Assembly: GCF_037975245.1 (NCBI RefSeq)
Contig: NC_092579.1
Coordinates: 10,101,001-10,165,000, forward strand
From: Apostichopus japonicus
Lineage: Eukaryota; Echinodermata; Holothuroidea; Aspidochirotida; Stichopodidae
DNA length: 64,000 bases
Direction of reading: 5' to 3'
Shown: one piece after another, positions 22,976-37,500 of the stretch
How the letters are laid out: each line of letters begins with the position of its first letter
How positions within the stretch are numbered: position 1 is the first letter of the stretch
Program-made: the position numbers and the translations under genes
The notes under the pieces: generated by a model
The model's input: the letters and a program-made list of their open reading frames with translations, nothing else
Database searches by the model: none
What the model was told of the DNA's origin: nothing

Positions 22976-25900
22976 ATGAAGAGAGGTAAAGAATGAAAAT
23001 GTTTGCATAGAGAGCTATAATCAGTGGCAAATTATCTGGAATAATTGATTAAGATGAGCTAGATATTTACGTGAGTGCCATTGTGCCCACAGTCATATTT
23101 GAGGTTTAATTAGAGTTCAACTATCCACTTTTACAAGTCCTACATAAATAACACCATTGCTGCTTCCACCTATCAACCAAAGACATTTAATTTCACCAAT
23201 ATTTCCTGGTCAAGTTTTATTACCCAGTGTTTGGTCATATTTCTTTCAACTGCTGAAAATTTAGTGGCAAAATTTGTCAGGAGAGCTCGTCTCCTCCTAC
23301 AGCTTGAAAAAGAGAAAAGAAAAAGAATAAAACTTGTCAGTTAAGAAAGTTTAAAGTCTTTAACCGTTTGTGTCAATGTTATCATCAGCACTTCAAATGA
23401 ATTTTTACTACTAAATTTATGTTCCTATGTGGGATCTTCAGTGACTGCCCCTGGTTGTCACTGAGGGTTTTGGTCTAAATCCTCCCCAAGTTTTAGGTCA
23501 GAAACCTCAAAACCCCACTCTTAAAAAGAGGAAATGATTGCTGAATGATGGACTTAAAAAATTTATCTCTTTATGGTTAATGAAAATTTGGTAATATTTG
23601 ATCTGGAATTCTTTCCAATGATTTATTTTCATGTCCTGAGGGCGTAGTATACTCCAACCTTGAATGACCACAAGGATTCATTGAGAGCACAAAAAAAAAA
23701 TAAAAAATTGAGTGGAATTTTCATGACCTATACAAATTTGTAGTCATAACTGAACGTGTTGCAAAATTTGTAGGACCAGAATATATATTAATTTCTAATT
23801 AATTTTTACTGGACTGGCAAATACTGGAGGTCACCCGCGTTGCTGTCAATTGTTTCTCAAATTTGTTTACGTTCACGGTTTAACTCCTGATAAGGCTGTC
23901 CTACATATGCAGTATCTACAACATGATCATTCTGAATCTGAAGCAGAAAAGTGGGCCAGAAGAAATTAAAGGTGTTCACACTGTTCAGTAATGACCCAAA
24001 ATATGCTAGAAATTCAGAAAATGGTCACCAATGGCCAAATTCTAACATTTGATTTCCATTTTATTGCCACTTTTTAATAAACAAAGTTTTATCCACAATG
24101 AGATATATTTAACCATACCTTGGTTTTTGTGTGTTGTGTACTGTATGTGTTTCTCTTGGTCCTGTTTACATTCGGGGAGTGTGCTCTCTCGTCAAGCCCA
24201 CCAGGGTTTATTAGCACACTTCCCTTTATCACGGCATGCTAACTTGTTACCCTGATGTTCTGTAAACTGATTGTTTTTTGTTTACTTGTATGTTGTTGTG
24301 AAAAGAAACAATAAATGAAATAAAATTGTTGATTTTTAACATTCCTGAATGTCTGTGAAAGAGAAAAGGAATCAGAACTTCTAGTAAAGTACTCTTAGAA
24401 AACTTTTAGCAAAATTTAGCAGGCTCAAATTTGGGGCAAGTTAGGAATTGTTGTTTTAAGGTACGGCTGGTTCAAATCTCCAATAAATTAATTTCTGTCC
24501 TCAGATTTCAAAATTTGTCTTGATATTCATAATTACTGTCCTAAACACAGACACACCAGTTGCATACAGTAATTTGCTGCACAATAATATTTTTGTATTA
24601 AATACTGATTTTTAATCAATTTCAACTCCTGCTCAAGCTATAAATGATTTATTCATTACAAATATTTTATTTTTAAGTTATGATAGAATGTATGTATGTT
24701 TTATATAAAATATTCACTTTGCTACAACATTCTGTAAAATTATGCAATTTTATTTTAAGGATACTATAGACAACCACATTATTTACAAAAATTTGTAGAA
24801 AATGTCAAAAGAATGTGTTAAATACTATTTATGCTCATTCTGTATGTATTTGTTTTTCCTAATGTCATTTGTGAATGTTTAATGCAGAAATTGGTTATTA
24901 AAATTTGTGTCTATGTACAGGTTAAAATAGAAAAAGAAAATTTATGCATGTTTTGCCTTATACTGTTTAGACTGCAGAACTTTGAGGTTATTCACCTCTA
25001 GGGTTCTGATAGAGAGAGACAGACTCCCGGGCTGATAAAGATCACAGGTAGGTAACACCTTACCTGAACTGTCATGAACATTTCCTGGACAGTCTACTGT
25101 ATATAAACTATTGTCTTTGACACTAGTTGTGAAACCAGGTAGATAATATTCAAAAAACTTTCACAAGAATTTGTTCATGTGAAGAACTAGATGTTTATCA
25201 GTTTTAATCCTCTTACAGGTGTTCAAGAGGCAGTTTCATTGTGAGAAAGAGATGACCATGTGAACACACCTGGATGTTTCTAAGAATAATTAAGAGGCAG
25301 GATGTTGGTAGAGAAGGTGATGAAGGAACCTCAAGAAAGGAAGTCACACCTCTATGAGAAACAGGTAAAACCATAAACTTAACTTGGACACGAATCCAAC
25401 CGTCATCATTGGCCAATTAGACAGAGTTATAGGCCGTGAACAACTTCCCGAAAACAGCTAAGATAAATCTTACTCCACATGGGAAATATCACAAGTTTAT
25501 TGTTCCTTCAAAGAGGAAGCTGAAGACTTGAGTAAGTCTAAATATGTGACATCATCAAGCCGCATGGGAAATGGACTTTGCAAATGCTGAATCTAAGTTA
25601 CTGAAGCTCCTCACAAGACTTAATTATGGCATGGTTTTCAGCATCTACCTTGAAAATATGTAGAAAAAAACAAAAGAAAAATGGAAGGTTTCAGATCCTT
25701 ATCACAGATTTACAAAATGCCAGTCCCCAGACAAAAAATTTTAAACTAGGATGTTTCACCCAAACTGATAAGTTATTACTTAGCTGTTTGAGGGAAATGT
25801 TTATTTAAAAGAACTCTGTAATACATCACGGTGATAGATGAACCTGTGTCACCTTTATAAGGAAAGTATTAGCATTGTTACACTTCATGGTCAATTTTGC

Positions 25901-25989
25901 TCCTCACCCACAGATTTACGGACAGTTGCCCCTAAATGTTAAAGTTAATCCATTGGTTCATAAAATCTAGGAACTTGGTCAAAACGTGT
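22976..25989. other. No supported gene
   Basis: AT-rich. Near 24000 it carries a short motif (AATATGCTAGAAATTCAGAAAATGGTCACC) that recurs in variant form near 33590 and 46705. Confidence 0.45.
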
Positions 25990-26165
25990 GTTTCAAATTT
26001 CATATATGGGCAACACAAACCAATTGGATGACATTCAACTCCATTTATCCCATGAAAAGTTTGTAATGCATTGTAAACAATTTATTTTAGGCCATTCATT
26101 TAAAGTCCCATGTTTTTAGTATTGACATTTTGTGTTGAATCTGAGCAACAGATCCAACAGGGTCT
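25990..26165. repeat. Ancient interspersed repeat, copy 2 of 3 (partial)
   Basis: It matches the second half of the copy at 1741-2040: TTGGATGACATTCAAC, GTAATGCATTGTAAAC, AAAGTCCCATGTTTTT and TTTTGTGTTGAATCTGAG occur in the same order and spacing. Confidence 0.7.
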
Positions 26166-29100
26166 GTGCATTACTAGTCCAGCCACTTATCTGGACAGGC
26201 CTCGGATGTTTAAAGGGTCATCTTTAAAAAATTAGGATTGTAGCAGTCCAATGTGTGCAGAGTGTTTTTTGACAGTCTACAGAATATCGAGTATAATTTT
26301 GTGCATAACGTCATCCTGTTAACTATCTATTGTTACAATTATTACAAACCAGCAAAGTACAGTTCCCAATTTGACCAATTTTGCCTTGTCTTTCACTCTC
26401 ACTTTTTCCTCTCCATCGTAAAAGAGATAAGTAATAATGCACAGAATTCTTCAATTGCAACAATTGCTGCTGCCCCCCCCCCCCCCATCTCTACCTTCCC
26501 TGATCTACTACTCCCCCTTGAACACAAACGTTCTGCCTATTTACAAGTACATAGCAGTTTTGTCAGTTAGGTCCTGACTGAATCCTGCAGTACAGAGGTT
26601 TGCTGACATGAAAGTTAAAATAAGTTCAAGTCTCTTCCAAGTCTACAGAAATTTTATCATTTCCCCGATGGATTTAGTTTTGCCTTTCTGTGCAAAAAAT
26701 ATTTCCAGAGATGTTTGACAAAAAAAAAATTCATTGATCAGTTAAAACAAAAAACTGAAAAATCAAAAGGAGGATAAATTCTCAAGTGACAATCATAAAT
26801 GCATCATGCATGTTCATTGTTGGAAAGCCCTCTGCTCTAGCTAGTAGTTCTGAACAACTTTGACCTAGTGACCTCATGATTTACCTCATGAATAATTCAT
26901 CAGTCTGTCAAATCAATCTGACACTGTTTCATATCTTTATTGTAGGCAAGTGCAACTAAGTACCTAGTAGGAAAAAGAAAGGTCTACAGCTGATTATCAG
27001 CTCAGTCCCCAGAGTCACGTCTGTAAAAACATGACCTGACCCACAAATGGCATAAAAACCTTATAAGGAGGAGGAGGCGAGATTGTGACAAAGTTGTGTG
27101 GGGGCCAAATGGCTCATTTAATCCACTTCAACACATTAATGTTACTAAACAGAAGAGGGCTGCAAATGACACCATTAGTTACCAGTCTATGGCGGTATGT
27201 GTCATTCTACAATAGCGTCAGGGAGACTGAGATTTGCCAAGCTCCAGGAACAAACAAATATTGTAAGCTAATGGACCGTAGAAGTTGGTGGCGGTTCCCA
27301 GCTTTGATGTGCTTCACAGTTCACACCTCTGTATGGCAGTTTGAGTGTCCATATCGTTCATTGCATGCTAAACTTGGCAGGTTATTTATATATATATGTA
27401 TATATATAGTTTTGTATTAAATATTATAGCAAAATTTCTGTACAATTTGAGGGATATTGTTTAAAGAATGTATCTTCAATGAACCCCTATAACTGTATAA
27501 ACATCCCTGATAAAAAATGTTGACAAGTTGCCAAAAATACGATGATTTGGTGTTTTCCATTTGGAAAATAGAGGGTGTCCTTCAGGGGAAGTGAACATTT
27601 TCTGTTTATTCATCATGCATCCTTGAGACCTTGATTGTATCACCAGACCTGTTTCGATTGGTGGCGTGTTTCAGTATAAGTGGGCGGTGGGTGAAGGAGG
27701 GAGGTGGGAGCTGGGGATAATTTCCAGTAATGGTTTTTCCATCCCCCTTATTCCACTCATACACAGTACAGTGTGTATGTGTAAGCCTAGGATATGTGCC
27801 CAGGTGCAAAGTTAGAGAAATACTGTATGCCACACTCACTCCTCACCCCTTCATTGCACCCTCCCCCCCCCCCCCAAAAAAAAATTCTTCCACCTGTATC
27901 CTTAACCTCTCCATTAAAAGCATCATCTCACTCTAGGAGCTCCAGAAAGAGCACAAGGAACAAGGTTGTGTAGAACCCAAGAAGACATTCTCAGTGCATT
28001 CACTTTATACTATGCAACTACTAAGGTTTGGGGGGGGGCAGGAGGGGGGTGAGACATAAACCTCAGTTCCACCTACATTGAGCAATGTGCAGGGTAGGCC
28101 AGTGGGATGCTCAAGCTTAGGTGTCTGAATACCTGACGAGTGTTGTAAAGATTGTGACATGTTTTTATATTTTTTAGGGGGGGGGGGTATTTTGGGGGAG
28201 GCTTTTTATGTAGAGGGAGGTGGTGCAGGGTGTGGCTGGATTGAACTCTTAAAACTGGGCAGATTTGTCCCTCTGATCGCCTACAGGTCTTGTGGGTGTG
28301 CAGTATCTTTCAATTTTGCACTTAAATTTCTCCCCAACTAGCCCATCCCCTCCCCACCTCCTCCCCCACACCTCCCCAAATTCCTTCAATATAAGCATAC
28401 ATGTGTCAAGTCTCATTCTTCTTACCTCTCTGTAAGATATATGCTGATCAACTTTATGACTTTATTACCCTGAACCTGCATCTGGTCAGCAGACTCTGGA
28501 AAACATAGTAATGTGAGACTGGGTGATTTCCAGTTCCTGTCACATAATTAAATCTCTCAAGTCCTGAAACTTTGGCCATATTTTCTCGGAAGCTACTCGT
28601 GTTTTATGACCGAGTTTTAATGGGCTCTCTTTCAATGCAATCCAACTGTTCGGTAGTTCTTTCAGTTTGTTTTCTTTTCTTTTCTTTCTTTTACTTTTAT
28701 TCCTTTTTGCATTATTTTCGTTTTAAAAAGTCTGACAAAATAGAAAGCACTTGTGAAGTTCTGTGATTTGGTAGCTTTCATAGAGTCAACACGAGTGAAT
28801 TGTTAAAAGTATCTTCCTTGGAGAACGCACAGATGAGTCAGACTTGTATCTACTTTTTGTATGACTTTTAATTGTCCACCAGTTCCTGTTTGGAGGGTTA
28901 ACAATGATCTTTGTTCTTTTCTTTTTTATGTCATTGTGTCTCCTTCCCAAAAGGAGGTTCGGTTACCTGGGGGAAGAGTTGTATTGTGCAATAGTTATAT
29001 CTTTAATGGCCTCCATTGTTCCTGCCTGCCCTTTTGTAGTATGTGGTCAGCACCGGTCGTGGATGGATGGTTTCGAGGAAGGCCACTGATCCCTGGTAGG

Positions 29101-30418
29101 AATTCTTCGGTAGTCAACAGGTTGACATGGTTATAGCAAGATACCCTTTTTTCTAGAAAAAAAAAAAAAAAAAAAAAAACATACATGCAGGGGGAGTGGG
29201 GGGGGGGGGGAATATAGTCAGTATACAATACATAACTAATTTACAATTCAAAAAGCTTAATTCTAGTTGAACATTAAATGTTCAAGTATCTGAATAAGAG
29301 GCCAATAGACTGAGTTTGATTTTTGTGGTTTTATTTGAGAGACAGGGGAGGAGAAGGGGGGACGCACAAATGTTGGCTACTGTCAGTCCTGGGAAGGGAC
29401 GTAAGGGGGAGGGATGTCTCCTTCCCTTTGAGAATTTTTTTTATCTAGGTAAGAGGGCTTAGATATACAATGGTGATATCATTTGCATCCTTAGCTACAT
29501 TTGTGTATTACAATCTTTCATTTTTTTAGCATGAACCATTAAATTTATTTAAAGCCAATTGAAAGGAAGTTTGAATAAATGTATGAGGGTACCATGTACA
29601 GCCCTCCTCACCCCCCCCCCTCCCAACCTTAACCATCAGAAATGTTGGGAATGAAGAGGAGAGGTGCGGTACCTGTAAGTACAGACCTGTGCAGCAATAT
29701 GAAAGGAATAGCAGAAAAGGATTAAAATTCAATCTAAAGTGTAATAGTCATTACCGACTCTGTGATCCACGTGCCAACTTTGCAACTCCCGGTCCCCCTT
29801 ACAATTTTGCAAGGTTGGTAAGAGTAACTGCAAAGTATACCCTGTCAGGAAACCAAAAATGCGATCAAATAGGATGAATGAGTAAAAAGATGGTAAATGC
29901 AATAAAGATAGGGGTGGGGAGAGTAGAGAGGATTAAAGGAGAATGTTCTTTAATTACCTTTAACTAATAAAGAAACCACAACAGATCTATACAAGACAAA
30001 TAGTATGTACAGAAGAATAGAAGTGAAATGAAATAGTTGCCCATAAGGGTAGCATTTTGACAAAAGTAAAACCAGGTTTTATCACCTACATGAAAATCTG
30101 TGCATAATTGTCTACAACAATAGCACTCAGAAGTACAATGGACAGTACAATGAAAGAGGAAAGTGATTTGACCTGTTTAACAATAGCCATCCTCTTGTAG
30201 GGAACCCTGTTATGTGTCTCCCGAAAACTTAAAGCAGCCTGTGGAATATATTTTGCCATGTGTTATTTGAAAACTAAACTTACATGTAGCTGGCATACAG
30301 TCCAAACATAAAGTATACATACAGTATATGTCTATACATATATTGTTGACTACTATTTCAAATAGTGAAAAAAATATTTAACAATATAGAACATATTCAA
30401 TTTGGTTATTAAATAATT
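26166..30418. other. No supported gene
   Basis: AT-rich with scattered C or G homopolymers (26474-26487, 27863-27875, 28172-28187) and a 20-plus-base A run after 29155. None of the open frames is convincing. Confidence 0.4.
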
Positions 30419-30745
<327 letters not shown>

Positions 30746-33149
30746 ATAATAACATTACAGTTGATTTATATAGCACCAAATCAGAAACAAGAAGTTGCTG
30801 CTCTAGCATTTACAAATATAATAGGATACAGAATTTGGATCACAAAATCTGAAGAATTGAATGGAATTGGTCATTAAACAGTTAATTTCTTTTCGTTAAT
30901 TTTGGGAAAATTGCGGTAGTTGATTGCTGCCTACATGTTGCAGTCTTCGGGGACCCCCGAGACATGATTAAGAAGTGGGGACTGTGAGGGACATATGGGC
31001 TGGAATCAGATCAATTTTGTTCAATGTTGCTGAAATTGTCACTACTTGTGGCACCATTATAATTAGTAAATGAAAATCATGCTGTCAAACTTGGTATATT
31101 CTGGAAATGTAACTTGAGCTATTGCTTTAAGAATCAGTAACCACAGAATGATGTATGATGTAACGGTTCTGTGGTGATAGAGTTTAGTCAAACCAACAAT
31201 TTTCTAACAAAAAGACCCCAAAAAATACAAATAGGGGAGACAGAAAACAAAACAAAAAGACAAGAGGAAAAGGAACAAAAGAGACCATATAATAGCCCTA
31301 GAGAAACCACAAGTTGTATTGTTATTTTGCAATTGTTTGATAACAATAGTCTGAAGGGGTACAAGGGGGATGTTAGTACTAGTTCAGTTTAGTCCATAAC
31401 AATTGCACACCTATATAAACATTGTACTTTACTGTGTTCATGAAATCCCCCCAATAGGGCAATACTCTCTCAGTTACTGGATGGTCTATCCTCTTGGTTT
31501 TGATTATTACTGTTCTTTTCTTTTCTGCTATTTGTTTATGTTTTCTTACCCTTTCCTTCTGTTAGCCAGAGGTGCATAGAGAAACACAGGAAGTATGTGT
31601 AGTTATAGTAATCTTACATACATAGCTAATCATAGGTATAAAATGTTGAACTCATTTCAGCCTGGCTGAAGGAACAGAGATTACTTGCAAGTTTAGCAGT
31701 AATGCTAGAACTGTTTGCAAGAAGCTCTTCCTGCCCTCCTCCAGCCCCATGAAGGGTCTATGCAATTTACACCAACAATTATTCTTCAATCTGGTTAGGT
31801 CAGAGTCTGAAACTTTGTGTTGAGATGAAAAAGTTCAGCAAGAACATCTGTCAAGCCATCATGCAATATTTCAAACCCAATCTTACAGCCTACATTTTTT
31901 TTTTCCCTTTAAAGAAAATAATTATACAGTAATACATGTGTGCAAATTGCAAGTTTGTTGAAGAGAAATTGAATTCATATCCATATATGCATTATTTCTG
32001 CTTTAGTAATCTCCAATGATTAATGCAGTTGCAACTAAATGTTATGCAACAGTTTTACAAATTTACCATAATGTTGCATCATCTTCCAACACAAAGGTCA
32101 TTGTCCCTTTTACATCCCCTATCCACTTTATTAGCACACCCCTCTTCACATTCATTTCCATCCAGTTCTTCTCTAGCTCCCTCTTTCCTCACCCCTCTCC
32201 CTGCATGCCTCCCTCCCCTTTCCCACCCCACCTCCCATTTTCTGTTAGGTCAGAAAACAGTATTATTAAAATGAGGTCAACTGTACTATGTGGAAAAGTA
32301 AACAAATTTTATTTTCGTCATGACTCCTCAATGCAATGATTGGATTATAAACACTCTCTACTCTTTTATTCAGACTTTTTTATCCACATCCTTTGGAGAC
32401 ATTTTCAAATAGCCCTTAGCAGATCTGGTCCTATATTATGTCTGACAGATTTATGAACATTTCAAAGATGGTTTCATCCAGTAGTAAAAAAGAAAATAAA
32501 GAGAAAACCAAGGCAATCTTAAAAATAGTTTGTGTAATATAAATATATATTTATGGCACATTTACATATTTAGTGTACAAACATACATGTATTCTACCAG
32601 CTCAGGAGGAATGTGTGTCATAAACTTGTCCAGTTTGCCATATAAGGTGTTGTTGATAAACCAATATTTAGGGAGTGGCCTATCACACTTCTCTCTTATT
32701 CGATCCAAAGACTTTAAAGCGTGTCCTATTCACAACGAATAGAGGGATAATGTAACCCGAAGCTAAGATTTAGCAAAATGTGACTTTCTTGCACTATTGA
32801 TACCGGAAACTTACACCTTGAAATTAAACTTGACCCGTAAAAGTCAACGACGATGTTTTTTCTTGAATGACTCACTTCCAGTCTTTTTCTAGACCTACAT
32901 AGTTTTTTTTTTTTAATTCTTTTTTTTTATCCCTTATTCTTCTGCTTTTATCCAGGGGGGTGAGACTCCATTGCAGATCAAATACAATAGTCAATGTTTA
33001 CTTTCAAAACTCTGGGCCTTTGCAATCCATTCTTTCCTCTCCTTTTTTTTTTATATTCCGTTTTAACAATGGGCTCCAAAAAAAGAAAAAAAATATATTG
33101 AAAAGAATTTTCCGTCTTTTGTCATTCAGATTTCCTTAAGCTCCTCCAG
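30746..33149. other. No supported gene
   Basis: AT-rich. The Pro/Ser-rich frames at 32016-32339 cross a C/T-rich tract. Confidence 0.45.
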
Positions 33150-33425
33150 CTGCCTCGGAGGGAGTTTTTAACTTGAGGCTCGAAACGCTCATCTGTATTA
33201 TTATTATTTTGCACCGTGGCGCGCATGTGTAAATATGGTGCAGGGGGTGCACCAGCCACCCCAGTCGCTTTGCGGTGTGCCGCGTCGTCTACATCGGGTG
33301 ATTCACGTGTAGGCGAGGGTTTTGTATCCGAAAGATTTCCACAAAAGAAAACTTTTTGATTTGTAAAGGAAAGAATAAGCAGGAAAGGCGATGTGTTTAA
33401 GTTTGCTGGTGATCTTTATCGTCGG
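33150..33425. promoter_or_regulatory. CpG-rich patch, possible promoter or 5' exon
   Basis: About 120 bp here (33210-33330) hold roughly a dozen CpGs (GTGGCGCGC, GTCGCTTTGCGG, GCCGCGTCGTC), against a window that is otherwise AT-rich and CpG-poor. A weak donor (GTCG|GTAACT, 33426) follows. It would suit an untranslated first exon of a gene whose start codon is in the exon at 42761-42840, about 9 kb downstream, but that link is speculative. It could equally be debris of a GC-rich transposon. Confidence 0.2.
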
Positions 33426-34201
33426 TAACTCCTAAGTTTGAGTCATTGATGACCACAAGTTTATCTTGTTTGCTTTAGTGGTTCGTATTTTAATACCAGA
33501 TACCAATTGATAAGTATTGCAGGAAGTACTCCTCTTAGTTGCTATGGGTAACCAGGTTGTGAAAATTGAAACACAGGTTGTTCCCAAATATGCTAAAAAA
33601 AGTTAGGAAAATGGTCACAGAATTGAAAAGGGCATTTAACAGTATTAAAGCCGGCTACAGGTCAAGTTTTAATAGTGAATATTTTGGTCCTTTTGTCAGT
33701 AATAATTAAATATTTATGTCAGTAAATTTATCAAGAACTGTAAAAAGTGCAGCCTCTTATTTTTAACCATGTATAAAATGGTTTGTTTTCAGGTAGAGTT
33801 TGGAGGCTGCAAGTCTGTTAATTTAATGCTACCACAGTTTCCCAACAATTTTCCTTCTCATTTTGGTTGGTTAATGAAAGGGAATGTTGATTGGGTATTA
33901 AAGACATCATTGGAAGGATAAATCTGTGATCTATGATCTGTATCATACTTGCTTTTCTTGAGTAAGATTACACAGGTCTATTTGTGAATAAGGAAAGCTA
34001 TTAAGGACTTAACTTGTGTTCTACAATATCAGATCCTCTTAACTAGTTTATGCAAGATTTTTTTTGACATTCAAACATCCGATTATATATAAATTATTAT
34101 TTCTATTTGAACATCATGAAGATTTTCCTGTGCACTTTTAAGGTTGTAAAATATAGGGAAAATTTTAGATGCAGTCGAGTCCAGCTTTCCTTTTCCTTAT
34201 T
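33426..34201. other. No feature seen
   Basis: AT-rich. It includes the second occurrence of the AAATATGCTAAAAA...AATGGTCAC motif near 33590. Confidence 0.45.
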
Positions 34202-34592
34202 CAGTGGCGGCACCAGCGTAGGCAATCTTGGCGGGGTGACAACTAGAGGACAAGGAATAATGTCGGGCAGGGGGTTCCTCTCCCCTTTGGGAATTTTTCT
34301 ACGAGTGGAAATGACTCAAAATGGTGCTATCATTGGACAATTTTTCACATCTAACATTCCTAAAATGTTGCAATTTTGTGGCGAGGAAGAATTTGTTTTG
34401 AAAGTTTGACAAACTCAGCTCAGTGCCTTTGTGCCAATAAAAAATATTTGAGCACTTTACTTTGGTAGGCATTGGAAGCTGTTTCTAATACAAACTATGG
34501 ACCTAGCTCTTTATAGTTTGGATAAGTACCAGATCTGGTTCGGCGGAGGGGAGCAACTGGGAGGTGAGGGCAATTTGTAGCGCTGCCACTGC
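34202..34592. mobile_element. Possible hAT-like MITE without intact TSD
   Basis: It begins CAGTGGCGGCACCA and ends in the complement of CAGTGGCAGCGCTA, terminal repeats of the type seen in the certain hAT elements of this window, with a similar G-rich subterminal part. The flanking 8-mers do not match, so it is either old or two unrelated ends. Confidence 0.4.
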
Positions 34593-37500
34593 CAATTTCT
34601 AATAGGTTTTATTATAGCACTATAGCTGGTATTGAGAGTGCATATTAATATTTAGAGAACAGTTAAATGATGTTAGGACTAATTTATTAATACATTAAAG
34701 TGTGAGATGTGAGGGGAGGGTGTTGACTGCTGAAGTACCCATTGCATCCACCTCCCACCCCCCCCCCTCCTCTCCCTCTTCAGTGGATATATATGGTCAC
34801 ATTAATATGTGATCTCTAAAAATTTCTGGTAGGACTGATTCATCTATTTCATAAAATAACCATCTTAAATATGACGATAATTTCTGAATATGAATTGCAT
34901 GTAGCCGTAACACTGTATTGTTAACTACTAGGGAGCGAATCGTAATAAGAAACACTGCATTTGCATTACAAATACTGTCGTGGAAGCCTCAAGGGATGGT
35001 AATTCAAGAATAGAGAAGTTCTTGTGTGATACTGTTAACTCTTATGATGACACTCACCGTCAGCCGGTACGTTTAATTCCCTATTTGTTTCGTAATAATA
35101 GTTGTTGTCCCCATGGCTTGGATTAATTAAAGGGATTGAGGATCACTGATGCCTTTAATACAGTGATATCTAACAAGAATAAACAAGGGTCTGATGGGTG
35201 TAACACAGAAAGAAATTGCCCAAACCTGAACAGAAATGAAAGGAATACTGTCTTCAGATTCTTGAGATATGTAATCATTATTTTTTCTCCAAAATGTTGT
35301 TTTGCATTTCTTACATTCCTCATTAGGGTTATCACTTTCACAGTTTCACTATAAAAATATTAGACCAGCTATTGGGATTGCTTTATTACATTTTTAACAT
35401 ACTATAAATATATTTGATACCAGGCCTGGTTGACATCAAAGTCTCATCGCAAGACAGGTAGGTCTTTTGCTTGAATAATCAAGATTTGCATCAAGTATGA
35501 GGCGATTTTTTTTTACAATTTTGACATTTTCTGATCGGCTTTTTATATGGGATCAATTCTAACATGAAAAATTATCCTAGTAAAGATTTTGTGTTAATTA
35601 GGAGAATGGAAGGAGACAAAAATTATCCACTAAATTAGTATTTTCTATGAAAACTAAGGGTAGAAAGAGTGTTTAATTTGTATGAGAAATGAGAGATTTT
35701 GCCAAAATGTCTTGCAGTTTCACTTGCAATAGTGTGAAATTCCCATCTCCAATGTATCTATTACTACTTTTATCCTTATATGAAGGGAACCAAAACTTAT
35801 ATTATTACTTTATTTTTAGCATTGGCTGGCAATTTTTTACTTTACCAATCTTGTTGCTGAGTTTTTACTCAACAAAACAATATTGATCATGAACCAACAT
35901 ACCTTCCTAGATTTTTGCACCAACATGAAGGTTAAAAGACCAAATAAATTAATGATTCCAATTTCCCTTTCCATAATATGATTTATCACACTTTCATACT
36001 TAATTGGGGTTAATATACTCCCTTGCAATCCAACCTAGCTTTAATCATCCAAATTTAACAAGCCCTCTTCACTTTTTGTCCTATTTTTTTTTGGTGTTAC
36101 TGATTCTGGATCCTGAAACCAACAGCCCTCTGGGATAATCCACAGTGCCATTGTGATCGTGGGCTTTGAAGTGAGCGCGGAACCTATAAATCTATTGTGA
36201 TTTCAGGTTTTGTTTTTTTGCCCAGTTGGATCGGGGTATTAACACTTCCTTTTTTGAAGAAAGAGGAGATTAAGGGCTGTTCAAATCAGATTTATGGCAA
36301 AAAGTCAGTTGTTTCATTTACCAACTCTGTATTTCTGTAGGCCTTGCTAAGAGAGCTATTCCTCCCTTGCATGTTCTTTATATTGAATGGTCATTCAATT
36401 GCCCCCAACACCTCCTAAAAGAATCTGTACGGTATACAAGTACAAGGGAATGTAGAGAATGAGCATGCATGGCTTCAATGCTGCTTTTATATATGTCTGT
36501 GAGGAAAAGGTTTATTGAATTTTACTCTTTACAATATTTGCAACTGTTTCTGTTTATTCAAGATCAGTAGAAGTGCATGCCCATGTTTATGGGTAATCAA
36601 ATTGCTAGAGATTTTCAAAAACTGCTATCCAGCGTTCAAGGAACTGATCGCCTAATTTATTTCTAGACATGGAGGGATTGTCAAATGAGAATTTATGTTA
36701 AGAAATGCTTTGAGGGTGCAGGCATTAACAGTATACTCTTATATACAATATAATATATACAATACACTACCATTGGGCTTGTACAAGATGAGCTCTAAGG
36801 TACAGTAGCCTTGAAAAATTGAATTCAACATTTTTTTAAGGAACAAAGCATTTTCTTTTTGTGTGTGTTTGTTCAACTATGACATCACACTTGTTTGGGT
36901 GCAAAAGGTTAACTGAGTCAAAAGAAACTCTCTGGAAAAGAGTAGACAGGAATTGAATGAAAATTTCACGAGAATGGTTGGCGTACGTATATACTGCTCT
37001 GTTACTGTACTTGTCAAAAAACAAAATTTATCTGTGAACTATTCTATTAAATAATCAAGCACAAAGTAATGGTTATGGGCAATATGAGACTACCATTTGG
37101 AAATTCTAGGCCTGTTCTCGTTTGTATACTGTACCAAGCAACCAAAACTTCTACAAATTATTAGAGCAGTTATTGTGGTTATATCTTCACATTTCTGGAA
37201 AACTGTAAAAAAATGTAGCACATGTATACATATTGATCTGTAATTTAATGTCGCAGATTATTTTACAAACTTGAACAAATCAGCTCAAATGGTGAGGTAT
37301 GTACAGTGTGAGGATGACTCAAGTGTGCCACTACATCTATAAACGAGTTTCCTGTCCTACTTAATCAGATTTAGACCCCACCAAGTCACTTTCACTTTGC
37401 ACTCCCCCTCTTTGGATAACCTCTATCAACCGTCTTTTGCGCTCCCGGGGTGTTTTACGAGACTTGCCTCTGATTGGTTTAATATTTACTCTTGTCTGAT

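Noticed and set aside
22289-23008. Pro/Ser-rich minus-strand frames
   Set aside because: They follow the minisatellite period and reflect its composition.
25293-25315. AGGCAGGATGTTGG, similar to miR-31
   Set aside because: There is a mismatch within the seed, the 3' half differs and there is no complementary arm nearby.
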